From Helicobacter sp. 11S02596-1 (GTDB lineage: Bacteria > Campylobacterota > Campylobacteria > Campylobacterales > Helicobacteraceae): a DNA stretch of 45,561 nt. The DNA is taken from the NCBI RefSeq assembly GCF_002272825.1, contig NZ_MLAM01000016.1, positions 1 to 45,561 on the forward strand, given 5' to 3'. Numbering within the stretch: the first letter of the stretch is position 1; every line of letters starts with the position of its first letter. Below the pieces are notes generated by a model, which saw only the letters and a list, made by a program, of their open reading frames with translations, was not told the DNA's origin and did not search any database. A program made the translations under genes and the position numbers. Shown one piece after another: positions 1 through 8,120 of the stretch.

Positions 1-2
1 TT

Positions 3-143
3 AAAACAAGATACCTTATTGGGCCATTTAAGAGTGCTGATGATTTAATCAAAACCAAACCCTTTGCTGATGGATTATCTAGACAAATCTATCATAACCC
101 CAATGCCTATACGATTGTATATGAAGTCAGGGATGGGAAGTAA
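3..143 (+). CDS. C-terminal end of an unidentified protein (partial)
   Basis: An open frame enters from the left edge and ends at TAA 141-143, giving 46 residues that begin KTRYLIGPFKSADDL and end YTIVYEVRDGK. I do not recognise the family with confidence. The pattern Y-x-I-G-P-F-x-S-x-x-D near the start faintly resembles a SPOR peptidoglycan-binding domain, but this is only a guess. The gene body lies outside the window. A repeat cluster starts directly after the stop. Confidence 0.5.
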   Translation, partial: KTRYLIGPFKSADDLIKTKPFADGLSRQIYHNPNAYTIVYEVRDGK

Positions 144-160
144 TATTTCTTTGAGGCTTA

Positions 161-300
161 CGTCTTTTAAGGGGAAGGGGGGCTTAAATTGCGAAGACCA
201 CCTCTTATCCCGCAGGGTGGGTGGGCGAAAAAACTCCCCCAAACCCTGACCCGCCCCCTTAGTTGATAAGATGAAAAAGCGTAGCAGGCTGGGTTTGTTA
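161..300 (+). repeat. GC-rich repeat module, copy a
   Basis: This segment carries G-rich and C-rich blocks (GGGGAAGGGGGGCTTA, GGGTGGGTGGGCG, CCTGACCCGCCCCCTTAGT) followed by ATGAAAAAGCGTAGCAGGCTGGG. The same blocks return near 9.4, 16.0, 16.5, 39.55 and 39.9 kb, each time next to a three-hairpin element. G-rich and C-rich blocks are partly complementary. I see no gene here; short open frames are by-products of the repeat. With the next element it accounts for all of 144-451. Confidence 0.7.
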
Positions 301-310
301 GCAATAGGGT

Positions 311-454
311 TTGAAAACCTTAGAAACCTATAAAACTAGGTTGATGACCAGCGGTAGCTGGGAATAACCCTATCCTTTAGGAACGAACGGGAGTTTTGCT
401 CCCGTGAGTGATCTTCAGATTCAGTTTTTCAAAACTGAATCGAGTAAAACATTA
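311..454 (+). repeat. Three-hairpin interspersed element, copy 1
   Basis: Full-length copy. Upstream block TTGAAAACCTTAGAAAC; hairpin 1 with arms CCAGC/GCTGG inside GGTT..AACC; linker CCTTTAGGAACGAA; hairpin 2 with arms CGGGAG/CTCCCG; linker GATCTTCAG; hairpin 3 with arms GATTCAGTTTT/AAAACTGAATC; tail CGAGTA. It ends exactly at the dxr stop codon, on the strand opposite to dxr. It could be a structured RNA (see findings) or a mobile repeat. Confidence 0.8.
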
Positions 455-1546
455 TAAAAGAACACTATCCGCAAATGTTCGCACTTCGTTATCAAGTGCT
501 ATGATCCCCTCTTGGGTTTGTAGATCTTTAAGCTCAAATTCAAATTTTTCCAAACTTTTTTCGACGATAGCAACAATATACCCAAAAGGGATTTTGGCAT
601 CTAAAAATTTTTTAACCGCAATTTCGTTGCTCGCATTCAAAATAACGCCTAAATAAGGGTTTTTTATCAAGGTATCCTTGAGTTGCCACAAAGGAAACTT
701 CTTGGTATCAATGGGTTCAAATCGGATGGTTTGTATTTTTTCAAGCTCCATATTAGCGATGATAGGGGTTTGCAACGCTTTTTTTGCATTGATAGCATAA
801 GCGATGGGGAGCTTCATATCCGGGCTGGCAAAATGCGCTGTAGTGCTCCCATCGACAAACTCAATCAAAGCGTGGATACTCGATGTCCGTTCGATATAGC
901 CATCAATATTATCGGTTTTGAAAAGCCATTTGGCTTCGAGGACTTCAAAGAGCTTATTTACCATACTGGCTGAATCGATGGTGATTTTTTTGCCCATTTT
1001 CCAGTTGGGGTGCTGGAGGGCTTCGTGTGCGCTTTTGTAGGGAATATCTTGCGGGGGTGCATCGCGAAAAGCCCCGCCGCTTGCGGTGATGAGGAGCTTT
1101 TTGATGGGGCGATTGTTTTTGAGATACCATAGCCCAAAATGTTCGCTATCAATCGGGATAATCTTGCTTGTATCTATTAGCCAGCCCGCACTTACAAGGG
1201 ATTCTTTATTTGCTAGGGCAAGCGTTTTGTCGCATTTGAGACTTTGGAGTGTGGGTGCTAGTCCGGCAAACCCGACCAAAGCATTCAGCACTAAAGAAGA
1301 TGCTGATTCTTCTATCATCTCGAGAATCCCATCTGCACCCACATAGACTTTTGCACCTTTTGGCTGGAGTTTTTTGAGGTCTTTTGGCTCGATGATAGCG
1401 ACTTTTTTGGGGGAATGGCGTGCGATCTGGGCATTGAACAAATCAATATTCCGCCCCGCACTCATACTCTCAAGGCAAATATCAAACCGCTGGGCGATTT
1501 CAAGGGCATTTACCCCGATGGTGCCGGTGCTTCCTAGCAGTATCAT
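452..1546 (-). CDS. dxr: 1-deoxy-D-xylulose 5-phosphate reductoisomerase
   Basis: Cytosolic enzyme that converts 1-deoxy-D-xylulose 5-phosphate to 2-C-methyl-D-erythritol 4-phosphate with NADPH, the committed step of the MEP isoprenoid pathway. The 364-residue product opens with the NADPH-binding loop GSTGTIG (residues 5-11) and carries ANKESLVSAG, the metal-ligand region PIDSEHFGLW and the loop ITASGGAF. Length is slightly short of the usual 380-400 residues. The start has AGGA seven bases upstream, within the end of cdsA, from which it is separated by nine bases, so the two genes are probably co-transcribed. Its stop touches repeat copy 1. Confidence 0.96.
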   Translation of the reverse strand: MILLGSTGTIGVNALEIAQRFDICLESMSAGRNIDLFNAQIARHSPKKVAIIEPKDLKKLQPKGAKVYVGADGILEMIEESASSLVLNALVGFAGLAPTLQSLKCDKTLALANKESLVSAGWLIDTSKIIPIDSEHFGLWYLKNNRPIKKLLITASGGAFRDAPPQDIPYKSAHEALQHPNWKMGKKITIDSASMVNKLFEVLEAKWLFKTDNIDGYIERTSSIHALIEFVDGSTTAHFASPDMKLPIAYAINAKKALQTPIIANMELEKIQTIRFEPIDTKKFPLWQLKDTLIKNPYLGVILNASNEIAVKKFLDAKIPFGYIVAIVEKSLEKFEFELKDLQTQEGIIALDNEVRTFADSVLL

Positions 1547-1555
1547 TTTGGATTC

Positions 1556-2359
1556 CTACAAGAGAATAATAGAGGTTTCTTTCCACATTTTTAGGAAATA
1601 AAGCAAAAAGTGCATTGTGATTGCCCCAAACAAGATAGCATCCATCCTATCAAGCACCCCGCCGTGTCCGGGCAGGATTTTCCCGCTATCTTTCATATCG
1701 GCGTTTCTTTTGAGATAGCTTTCATAAAGATCGCCAAAAATAGCACTCAAAGAAATCGCAAAGCTCACCAAAAGCGAAGCGATGAAATTCCCACTAAGCC
1801 CCCCCATACCGATGAAACTCCCGATGGCTACCGCAATGGCTAGACCAATGATAGCACCCTCTAGGGTTTTGTTTGGAGAGGTGGGGCTAAAGGGTGTTTT
1901 GCCAAAAGCCTTGCCCCCAAAATACGCCCCAATATCTGTCAATGCAACCACAACAATAAGCCATACAATCGCATCCACGCCAAAATCTTTGTAAATGGCA
2001 AAAATAGCTAAAAATGGGATACTCGGATAGATAAAAGGCAGAATCTGCTTGGGATCAAAAGATTTTTTGTAAGCCAAAAATCCTGCCATCACCATTGCGA
2101 CAAAAATAGCTGATTCGATGGGTCTGCCATTGATTCCTGCGAGTATCCACACAACTAAAGCGAGCAGATACATCACAGGATGGGCTTTGCAGGCAAATAA
2201 TTTGATCGCTTCGTTGAATCCAAACATATAGGCAATCCCAAGAATCGCCCAAACCAAAACGATATTATCAATATATAAAATCAAAGCCAGGCATAAAATC
2301 AGGACAACCCCGGTGATATAACGCTGTTTGTTGCTTGAAAAATTTTCTTTAAAGCTCAT
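1556..2359 (-). CDS. cdsA: Phosphatidate cytidylyltransferase
   Basis: Inner-membrane enzyme that makes CDP-diacylglycerol from phosphatidic acid and CTP, the precursor of phosphatidylglycerol and phosphatidylethanolamine. The 267-residue sequence is rich in membrane segments and ends with the CDS-family signature: SYLKRNADMKDSG, then LPGHGGVLDRMD, about residues 213-240. The start is preceded by GAGG at good spacing. It is the first gene of a cdsA-dxr pair divergent from mnmG; the same pairing with dxr is known in H. pylori. Confidence 0.96.
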   Translation of the reverse strand: MSFKENFSSNKQRYITGVVLILCLALILYIDNIVLVWAILGIAYMFGFNEAIKLFACKAHPVMYLLALVVWILAGINGRPIESAIFVAMVMAGFLAYKKSFDPKQILPFIYPSIPFLAIFAIYKDFGVDAIVWLIVVVALTDIGAYFGGKAFGKTPFSPTSPNKTLEGAIIGLAIAVAIGSFIGMGGLSGNFIASLLVSFAISLSAIFGDLYESYLKRNADMKDSGKILPGHGGVLDRMDAILFGAITMHFLLYFLKMWKETSIILL

Positions 2360-2414
2360 TTTTTCCTCATTTCTGTGGTGTTTTTTCGATATTTTCTATT
2401 GGGATGTGTCGGGG

Positions 2415-2450
2415 ATTATAATGTAAAACTTATTAAACCTTCGTTATAAT
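2415..2450. promoter_or_regulatory. Divergent -10 boxes between cdsA and mnmG
   Basis: ATTATAAT at 2415-2422 is a near palindrome that reads as TATAAT on both strands. A second TATAAT lies on the plus strand at 2445-2450, 42 bases before the mnmG ATG. Campylobacterota promoters often lack a -35 box, and I see none. The minus-strand box fits cdsA and the downstream plus-strand box fits mnmG. Confidence 0.5.
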
Positions 2451-2491
2451 CGCCCCAAAATTTTGTTAAGAATTTGAGGTTTGCAAAAAAT

Positions 2492-4396
2492 ATGGATAAT
2501 CGGAAAGATTATGATGTGATCGTCATTGGTGGGGGACACGCTGGCATCGAGGCGTCAATCATCAGTGCGAAAATGGGTGCAAAAACACATCTTTTGACGA
2601 TTTTGATAGAAAATATCGGCTTAGCAAGTTGCAATCCTGCCATCGGGGGGCTAGGCAAGGGGCATTTGACAAAAGAAGTCGATGCGCTCGGTGGTGTGAT
2701 GGGGATAATCACCGATCATTGCGGTATCCAATACCGCGTGCTGAATGCTTCCAAAGGTCCAGCTGTGCGGGGAACACGGGCACAAATCGATATGGATAAA
2801 TACCGCGTATTTGCCAAAAATCTTGTCTTGAATACGCCAAATTTGAGTGTCTCTCAAGAGGTCGTCGAAGAGCTTATCATCAAAGATTCCCGTGCAATTG
2901 GGCTGAAAACCAGTGTAGGCAAGACTTATTTTGCCAAAAAAATCATCATCACCACAGGGACATTTCTGCGGGGATTGGTGCATATTGGGGAGAGCCAAAG
3001 TCAAAATGGTAGATTTGGAGAAAGCGCTTCGATTGGGCTTTCAAAGAGCCTAGAAGCGTTGGGTTTTAAAATGGGTAGGCTAAAAACGGGGACTTGCCCG
3101 AGAATCGATGGGCGGAGTATCGATTTTGAGCACCTTGAAATCCACAATGGCGATTTTCCCGCCCCGCATTTTAGCTATAAAACCGATACGATCGCATTCA
3201 ATCCCACCCAGCTCCCTTGCTATGTAACCTATACCAATGAAGCCACGCACCAACTCATCCGAGATAATTTCTATCGTGCGCCGTTATTTACCGGTCAGAT
3301 TGAGGGCGTGGGACCGAGATATTGCCCAAGTATCGAGGATAAAATCAATCGCTTTGCTGACAAAGAACGCCACCAGCTTTTTTTGGAGCCACAAACCGCT
3401 GAAGCGGTGGAATATTATGTCAATGGCTTAAGCACATCGTTGCCATTTGATGTGCAAGAAAAAGTTATCAATTCGATTGCGGGGCTAGAAAATGCCAAAA
3501 TCACCCGTTATGGCTATGCGATCGAGTATGATTATATCGAGCCTACCGAGCTTTTTCATACATTAGAAACCAAAAAAATCCAAAATCTCTATCTGGCTGG
3601 TCAAATCAATGGCACAACTGGCTATGAAGAAGCAGCCGCACAGGGGATAATGGCAGGAATCAATGCGGTTTTGAGCCTCCAAAAAGAAGACAAACGATTT
3701 GATTTTGGCGGGCTAGATGAGCTTGTTTTGCGTAGAGATGAGGGCTATATCGGGGTGATGATTGATGATTTGGTTACAAAAGGGACAAAAGAGCCTTATC
3801 GGGTTTTTACCTCACGGGCAGAATATCGTTTGTTGCTCCGAGAAGATAATGCGATTTTTCGGCTTAGCGATTATGCCTTTAGGCTTGGCACGATGGCACT
3901 TAGCGATTATACGCTTATCAGCAAAGACAAGCAAGATATTGCTAGGGCGATGACACACCTAGAAAATACGATTTTCACGCCATCAAAGCAAAATTTGGCA
4001 TTACTAGAAAGTATAGGAGAACCCCCGATCAATGACAAATGCAATGGTGTTTTGATAGTGGGTAGGGATGGGTTTGATGATGAAAAATTAAAAAAATTCT
4101 GCCCACAATTTTGCGATTTTAGCAACCGCGCGCTTGAGCAAATCCGCATCCAGTGCAAATACCACAGCTATATCCAAAAACAGCGTGAAAGTATCAATAA
4201 AATGGATCAAATGCTCCAGGTCGTAATCCCGCAGGATTTTGTTTTTGATGGTATTCCCGGATTGAGCTTAGAAGTGGTTGAAAAACTCAATAAATTTCGC
4301 CCCAAAACCTTGTTTAATGCTTCTGAAATCAGCGGGATCACCCCTGCTGGCTTAGATGTTTTGCATTTGTATATCCATTTGCGACAAGCTAGATAA
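2492..4396 (+). CDS. mnmG: tRNA uridine-5-carboxymethylaminomethyl modification enzyme MnmG (GidA)
   Basis: FAD-dependent partner of MnmE in forming the cmnm5 group on wobble uridine 34 of certain tRNAs. The N-terminus has the dinucleotide-binding motif [12 protein letters not shown], followed by [21 protein letters not shown] (written in part), GTFLRG and KTGTCPRI. The C-terminal half has the family motif [18 protein letters not shown]. The chosen ATG gives 634 residues and has GAGG 12 bases upstream; a TTG six codons earlier is possible but has a poorer ribosome site. dapE follows 13 bases after the stop. Confidence 0.96.
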   Translation: MDNRKDYDVIVIGGGHAGIEASIISAKMGAKTHLLTILIENIGLASCNPAIGGLGKGHLTKEVDALGGVMGIITDHCGIQYRVLNASKGPAVRGTRAQIDMDKYRVFAKNLVLNTPNLSVSQEVVEELIIKDSRAIGLKTSVGKTYFAKKIIITTGTFLRGLVHIGESQSQNGRFGESASIGLSKSLEALGFKMGRLKTGTCPRIDGRSIDFEHLEIHNGDFPAPHFSYKTDTIAFNPTQLPCYVTYTNEATHQLIRDNFYRAPLFTGQIEGVGPRYCPSIEDKINRFADKERHQLFLEPQTAEAVEYYVNGLSTSLPFDVQEKVINSIAGLENAKITRYGYAIEYDYIEPTELFHTLETKKIQNLYLAGQINGTTGYEEAAAQGIMAGINAVLSLQKEDKRFDFGGLDELVLRRDEGYIGVMIDDLVTKGTKEPYRVFTSRAEYRLLLREDNAIFRLSDYAFRLGTMALSDYTLISKDKQDIARAMTHLENTIFTPSKQNLALLESIGEPPINDKCNGVLIVGRDGFDDEKLKKFCPQFCDFSNRALEQIRIQCKYHSYIQKQRESINKMDQMLQVVIPQDFVFDGIPGLSLEVVEKLNKFRPKTLFNASEISGITPAGLDVLHLYIHLRQAR

Positions 4397-4409
4397 AAAG
4401 ATAAGTCAG

Positions 4410-5690
4410 ATGAAAAAAGAGTTTATCCCTCCGCACAACCACGATTCCATTGATTTTATAGCTCCTATCGACCCTATTGGCGTGCTAAGCGAGCTGATTG
4501 CTTACCCTACTATCACGCCTCAAGAATGCGGTATTTATACATTTATCCAATCATTATTGCCTGATTTTGAATCCTTGCATATCAATGCAGGCGGTCGTGA
4601 TGGGGACGAGGTAAAAAATTTATTTTTATTCAAGCGTTTCGGGCAAGCACAAACAAATCAAAGCGGGCATAATGATAGCGAAGATGGCAAAGCAAAGCCC
4701 TTGCATTTTTGTTTTGCCGGACATATTGATGTTGTGCCTCCAGGAAATGGCTGGCAAAGCGATCCATTTGTCCCAGAGATAAGGGGGGAATATCTCTATG
4801 GCAGGGGCGCACAAGATATGAAAGGCGGGGTGAGTGCTTTTTTGTGTGCGTTGCGGGATTTTTTGCGGGCAAATACTCCAAAAACGCCCGTGATATTTTC
4901 AGTTTTGCTCACAAGCGATGAGGAGGGTAGTGGCACGTATGGCACAAAAATCGTTTTGGAAGCGTTGAAGCAAAAGGGTTTGCTTCCAGATATGGCAATC
5001 GTTGCTGAACCTACGTGTGATAAGAGGCTTGGGGATACTATCAAGATTGGCAGGCGGGGTTCTATCAATGGGATTATTACTATCAAAGGCATTCAAGGCC
5101 ACGTCGCTTATCCTGAAAAATGCCATAATCCTGTTGAATTGCTAGGAGCAAGACTTGGGGAACTTGCGGGCGTGTTTTTGGATGATGGTGATGAGGATTT
5201 TGCACCCAGTAAGCTTGTGATTACCGATATTCGTGGCGGGATGGAGGCGGTAAATGTTACCCCTAGTGATTTGAAAATAATGTTTAATGTTAGAAATTCG
5301 ACCAAAACCCATCTAAGCGATGTGCGCTGTCATATCGAGAATGTTTTAGATGGCTTGCCGTATGATCTGGATCTCAAGCAAAGTTCTTACCCGTTTTTGA
5401 CTTCATCGGATGGGGCTTTGGCAGGTTTGCTTCAAAATGCCGTGCATAAAACGTGTGGCGTTTATCCCGAGTTTAGCACAGGTGGCGGGACTAGCGATGC
5501 ACGGCATTTTAGTGCGTTTGGCGTGGAAGTCATCGAGTTTGGCACGTGCAATGATAAAATCCACTCTGTCGATGAATGCGTGAATATAAGGGATTTGAAT
5601 CTGCTTTATGAGACATTTATGAATTTTTTATCATCGCTTTATCAGGTGCAGGTTCTGCAAGCCCAATCTATCAAAAAGGAAATAAAATGA
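4410..5690 (+). CDS. dapE: Succinyl-diaminopimelate desuccinylase
   Basis: Dinuclear-zinc M20 peptidase-family enzyme that hydrolyses N-succinyl-LL-diaminopimelate in the lysine and peptidoglycan precursor pathway. Metal and catalytic motifs are present in order: FAGHIDVVPPG, GRGAQDMKGG, SDEEGSGTYGT, VAEPTC, RRGSINGII, GGGTSDARHF and DKIHSVDE. The product from this ATG is 426 residues, about 45 longer than usual, because of an N-terminal extension and an insert around KRFGQAQTNQSGHNDSEDGK before the first metal motif. The stop overlaps the start of the next gene (ATGA), so the two are translationally coupled. The ribosome site is weak. Confidence 0.94.
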   Translation: MKKEFIPPHNHDSIDFIAPIDPIGVLSELIAYPTITPQECGIYTFIQSLLPDFESLHINAGGRDGDEVKNLFLFKRFGQAQTNQSGHNDSEDGKAKPLHFCFAGHIDVVPPGNGWQSDPFVPEIRGEYLYGRGAQDMKGGVSAFLCALRDFLRANTPKTPVIFSVLLTSDEEGSGTYGTKIVLEALKQKGLLPDMAIVAEPTCDKRLGDTIKIGRRGSINGIITIKGIQGHVAYPEKCHNPVELLGARLGELAGVFLDDGDEDFAPSKLVITDIRGGMEAVNVTPSDLKIMFNVRNSTKTHLSDVRCHIENVLDGLPYDLDLKQSSYPFLTSSDGALAGLLQNAVHKTCGVYPEFSTGGGTSDARHFSAFGVEVIEFGTCNDKIHSVDECVNIRDLNLLYETFMNFLSSLYQVQVLQAQSIKKEIK

Positions 5691-6040
5691 ATAATAAAAC
5701 CCTGCTTTTCAAATCTGATAAAATCGGCGAGGGCGATTTGGGAAATATCGTGAGTGTAGGCTTTATCGGGGCATTGTTGCAAGTCCCTGAAAAACTCTTG
5801 CCAAAAAAAATCGTCCTCCTCAATCGGGGCGTGTTGCTTAGCACGGAAAATACCGAGCTTGACAATAAAGACATTATCGCCAATTTAAAGAAATTGCAAG
5901 ATTTGGGCGTAGAAATCCTTTCTTGTCGGACTTGTTTGGAGCATTTTGGGCTGATAGAGAAGGTTTTGGTAGGCAAAATCAGCAATGCTGTGGCGGTGCT
6001 GGAGGATTTATTGGGTAATGATGGCGTGATTTCGCTATAG
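5687..6040 (+). CDS. yedF: YedF-like DsrE-family protein, selenium metabolism
   Basis: Small cytosolic protein of 117 residues matching the C-terminal DsrE-like half of YedF: a strand near the start, VGFIGALLQ, LLNRGVLL and the conserved cysteine motif LGVEILSCRTCLEHFGL with C80 and C83. Classic YedF has an N-terminal TusA-like domain, which is absent here. It overlaps dapE by four bases and lies 35 bases before selD, and YedF proteins are commonly found beside selD, so a role in selenium handling is likely. The exact reaction is unknown. Confidence 0.75.
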   Translation: MNNKTLLFKSDKIGEGDLGNIVSVGFIGALLQVPEKLLPKKIVLLNRGVLLSTENTELDNKDIIANLKKLQDLGVEILSCRTCLEHFGLIEKVLVGKISNAVAVLEDLLGNDGVISL

Positions 6041-6075
6041 CGTGATAAATTCACGAGCTATGCAAGGATAAAATA

Positions 6076-7110
6076 ATGAAAAAAAGATTAACAAAATTCG
6101 TTCATTGTGCTGGTTGAGCTGCCAAAGTGGGTCTGGAAGACCTCAAACAAATCACGGCAAATCTCAACCAGCCCGATTATGCAGGCTTGCTTGTTGATTT
6201 TAGGGAAAATGACGACTGCGGTGTTTTTCGCATTGATACAAATACGCTTTTGGTCCAAAGTGTCGATGTTATCACGCCTATTGTCGATGATCCCTATCTC
6301 TATGGGCAAATCGCAGCGGCAAATGCGCTGAGTGATGTTTTTGCCAAAGGGGCGCGGGCGATTACGGCGATGAGTGTTTTGATGTGGGATAGGGAGCATT
6401 TGGACGCTAGCGATACAGCTGAGATTCTCCAAGGTGGGCTTTCTAAGCTTATCGAGGCGGGTTGTGCGCTTGTTGGGGGGCATAGTATTAATGACAGCGA
6501 GCAAAAATACGGCTTGAGTGTTACAGGCATCATCAACGATGGGATTTTTTGGCGCAATAATACAGCCAAGCCTGGCGATGTTATCATTTTGACCAAGCCG
6601 ATTGGGAGCGGGATTTTAAGCACGGCACTTAAAAATGATCAACTCGCATTTGATGATGTATCCAAAAAAGACCTTGATGTTATCACTGCGATGGGTGCGC
6701 TTAATCTCAAGGCATCCTTGTGTGCAAAAAATTTCCCCATCAGTGCTTGCACAGATGTCAGTGGTTATGGGCTTATCGGCCATTTGTGCGAGATGATAAA
6801 TCCAGAAATTTCGATTTGTGTGTATTTTGATAATATCCCGTTTTTTGACAGGGCGCTCGAATTTGCCGATTTGGGCGTTGTTCCCGGAGGTAGCTTGCAG
6901 AACAAAAAAGCGTTGGAGTCGGCTGTAAAAAACACGAGCGGGCGAAATGACATCATTTGCTACGACGCACAAACCTCTGGCGGGCTTTTGATCGCCCTAG
7001 ATGAAAAAAATGCAACCAAATTGCTGGATTTGTTGTATGCAGAGGGTATTGAGGCAAAAATCATTGCGGGATGTATCCCAAAAAATGACTATGCGATTTA
7101 TTTGAAATGA
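6076..7110 (+). CDS. selD: Selenide, water dikinase SelD, a selenocysteine-containing protein
   Basis: Makes selenophosphate from selenide and ATP for selenocysteine and selenouridine synthesis. The frame from ATG 6076 reads through an in-frame TGA at 6115-6117 (codon 14) in the context HCAGUAAKVG, where other SelD proteins have CAGCAAK with a catalytic Cys or Sec. Downstream are DDCGVF, VDVITPIV, DVFAKGARAITAMSVL, GGHSINDSEQKYGL, TDVSGYGLIGHL and QTSGGLLIA, all typical of SelD. Total length is 344 residues with Sec. The ribosome site is AAGG 5' of the ATG. An annotation that treats TGA as stop would begin wrongly at GTG 6127 and lose the active site. Confidence 0.94.
6115..6145 (+). promoter_or_regulatory. 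UGA selenocysteine codon with bSECIS-like hairpin
   Basis: After the TGA (6115-6117), GGTCT at 6130-6134 pairs with AGACC at 6138-6142 around the loop GGA. A small apical loop starting with G, about 17 bases after the UGA, fits the known bacterial SECIS pattern recognised by SelB. The stem is short (5-6 bp), so the match is good but not proof. Confidence 0.7.
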
Positions 7111-7181
7111 TAATTTTTATTTTAGGCTCAAAATATGTGGCAAAACAACCAAAAATAAGCCAGAAATTAGAAATTTTAAGC

Positions 7182-7187
7182 TAAAAT
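7182..7187 (+). promoter_or_regulatory. Likely -10 box for rpsB-tsf
   Basis: TAAAAT sits in an AT-rich stretch 133 bases before the rpsB ATG. The long leader includes a CGGC-ATT-GCCG hairpin at about 7260-7270. A structured leader for S2 autoregulation is possible but not shown. Confidence 0.45.
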
Positions 7188-7319
7188 ACGCCCCTCATTT
7201 TCGATTTTCATAATAATGCAATTGAAATGAAGCTCACACACGCTAGTTCTTCAAAGGTTGCGGCATTGCCGTTAAGGAGCGTGGAGGCAAAAACTGATTT
7301 AATACACAAGGAGAATACA

Positions 7320-8120
7320 ATGGTAACTATGAAAGATTTATTAGAATGCGGTGTGCATTTTGGGCATCAGACAAGACGATGGAATCCAAAAATGAAGCGT
7401 TTTATTTTTGGCGTGAGAAAAAATATCCATATCATCGACTTACAAAAGACTTTGAGGTATTTTCGCTACACATATAATATCGTCAGAGACGCAGCTGCAG
7501 AGGGCAAGACGATTATGTTTGTAGGCACGAAAAAACAAGCAAATGAGACCCTCAAAGAATACGCCCAAAAGATCCAGATCCCTTATGTGAATTATCGCTG
7601 GTTAGGCGGTATGCTGACAAATTTTAGCACGATCAAAAAATCAATCCGAAAACTCGAAATCATCGAAGAAATGGAAACAAGCGGGCAAATTGATTTGCTT
7701 ACCAAAAAAGAAAAATTGATGATTTTACGAAAAAAAGAAAAGCTTGACAAATATCTAGGCGGTGTTAGGCATATGAAAAAAGCCCCGGATATGATTTTTG
7801 TCATCGATGTGGTAAAAGAAAAGATCGCCGTTGCAGAGGCTAGGAGACTAGGAATCCCTGTGGTTGCACCTTTGGATACCAATTGCGATCCTGATATTGT
7901 GGATTATCCGATTCCGGGCAATGATGATGCTATCCGTTCTATCCAGCTATTTTGCAAAGAAATCAGTGAGGCAATCATCGAGGGCAGGGAGATGTCTGGC
8001 AAGGATGAAGAAATCATTCCGATGGCAGAAGAAGTGCAGCCAGCAAGTGATGATGAGAAACAAGAGTTGATCGAAGAAGTCAATGCTGAACTCGAAAAAG
8101 AAATGACAAAAGGGGAATAA
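7320..8120 (+). CDS. rpsB: 30S ribosomal protein S2
   Basis: Structural protein of the small ribosomal subunit. The start at [21 protein letters not shown] is set by AAGGAG eight bases upstream; the frame stays open for 31 more codons upstream but those are leader. Other S2 features are [32 protein letters not shown] and PDMIFVIDV. The product is 266 residues with an acidic C-terminal tail. tsf begins on the base after its stop codon, as in the standard rpsB-tsf operon. Confidence 0.97.
   Translation: MVTMKDLLECGVHFGHQTRRWNPKMKRFIFGVRKNIHIIDLQKTLRYFRYTYNIVRDAAAEGKTIMFVGTKKQANETLKEYAQKIQIPYVNYRWLGGMLTNFSTIKKSIRKLEIIEEMETSGQIDLLTKKEKLMILRKKEKLDKYLGGVRHMKKAPDMIFVIDVVKEKIAVAEARRLGIPVVAPLDTNCDPDIVDYPIPGNDDAIRSIQLFCKEISEAIIEGREMSGKDEEIIPMAEEVQPASDDEKQELIEEVNAELEKEMTKGE

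Noticed and set aside
208-221. G-quadruplex
   Set aside because: GGGTGGGTGGGC has only three G runs close together here and at 40083; a four-tract motif is not clear.
6127-7110. selD starting at GTG 6127
   Set aside because: It would lack the catalytic loop; the in-frame TGA with flanking SelD sequence shows the true start is 6076.
7227-7319. N-terminal extension of rpsB
   Set aside because: The frame is open upstream, but AAGGAG and homology to S2 place the start at 7320; the upstream part is leader sequence.
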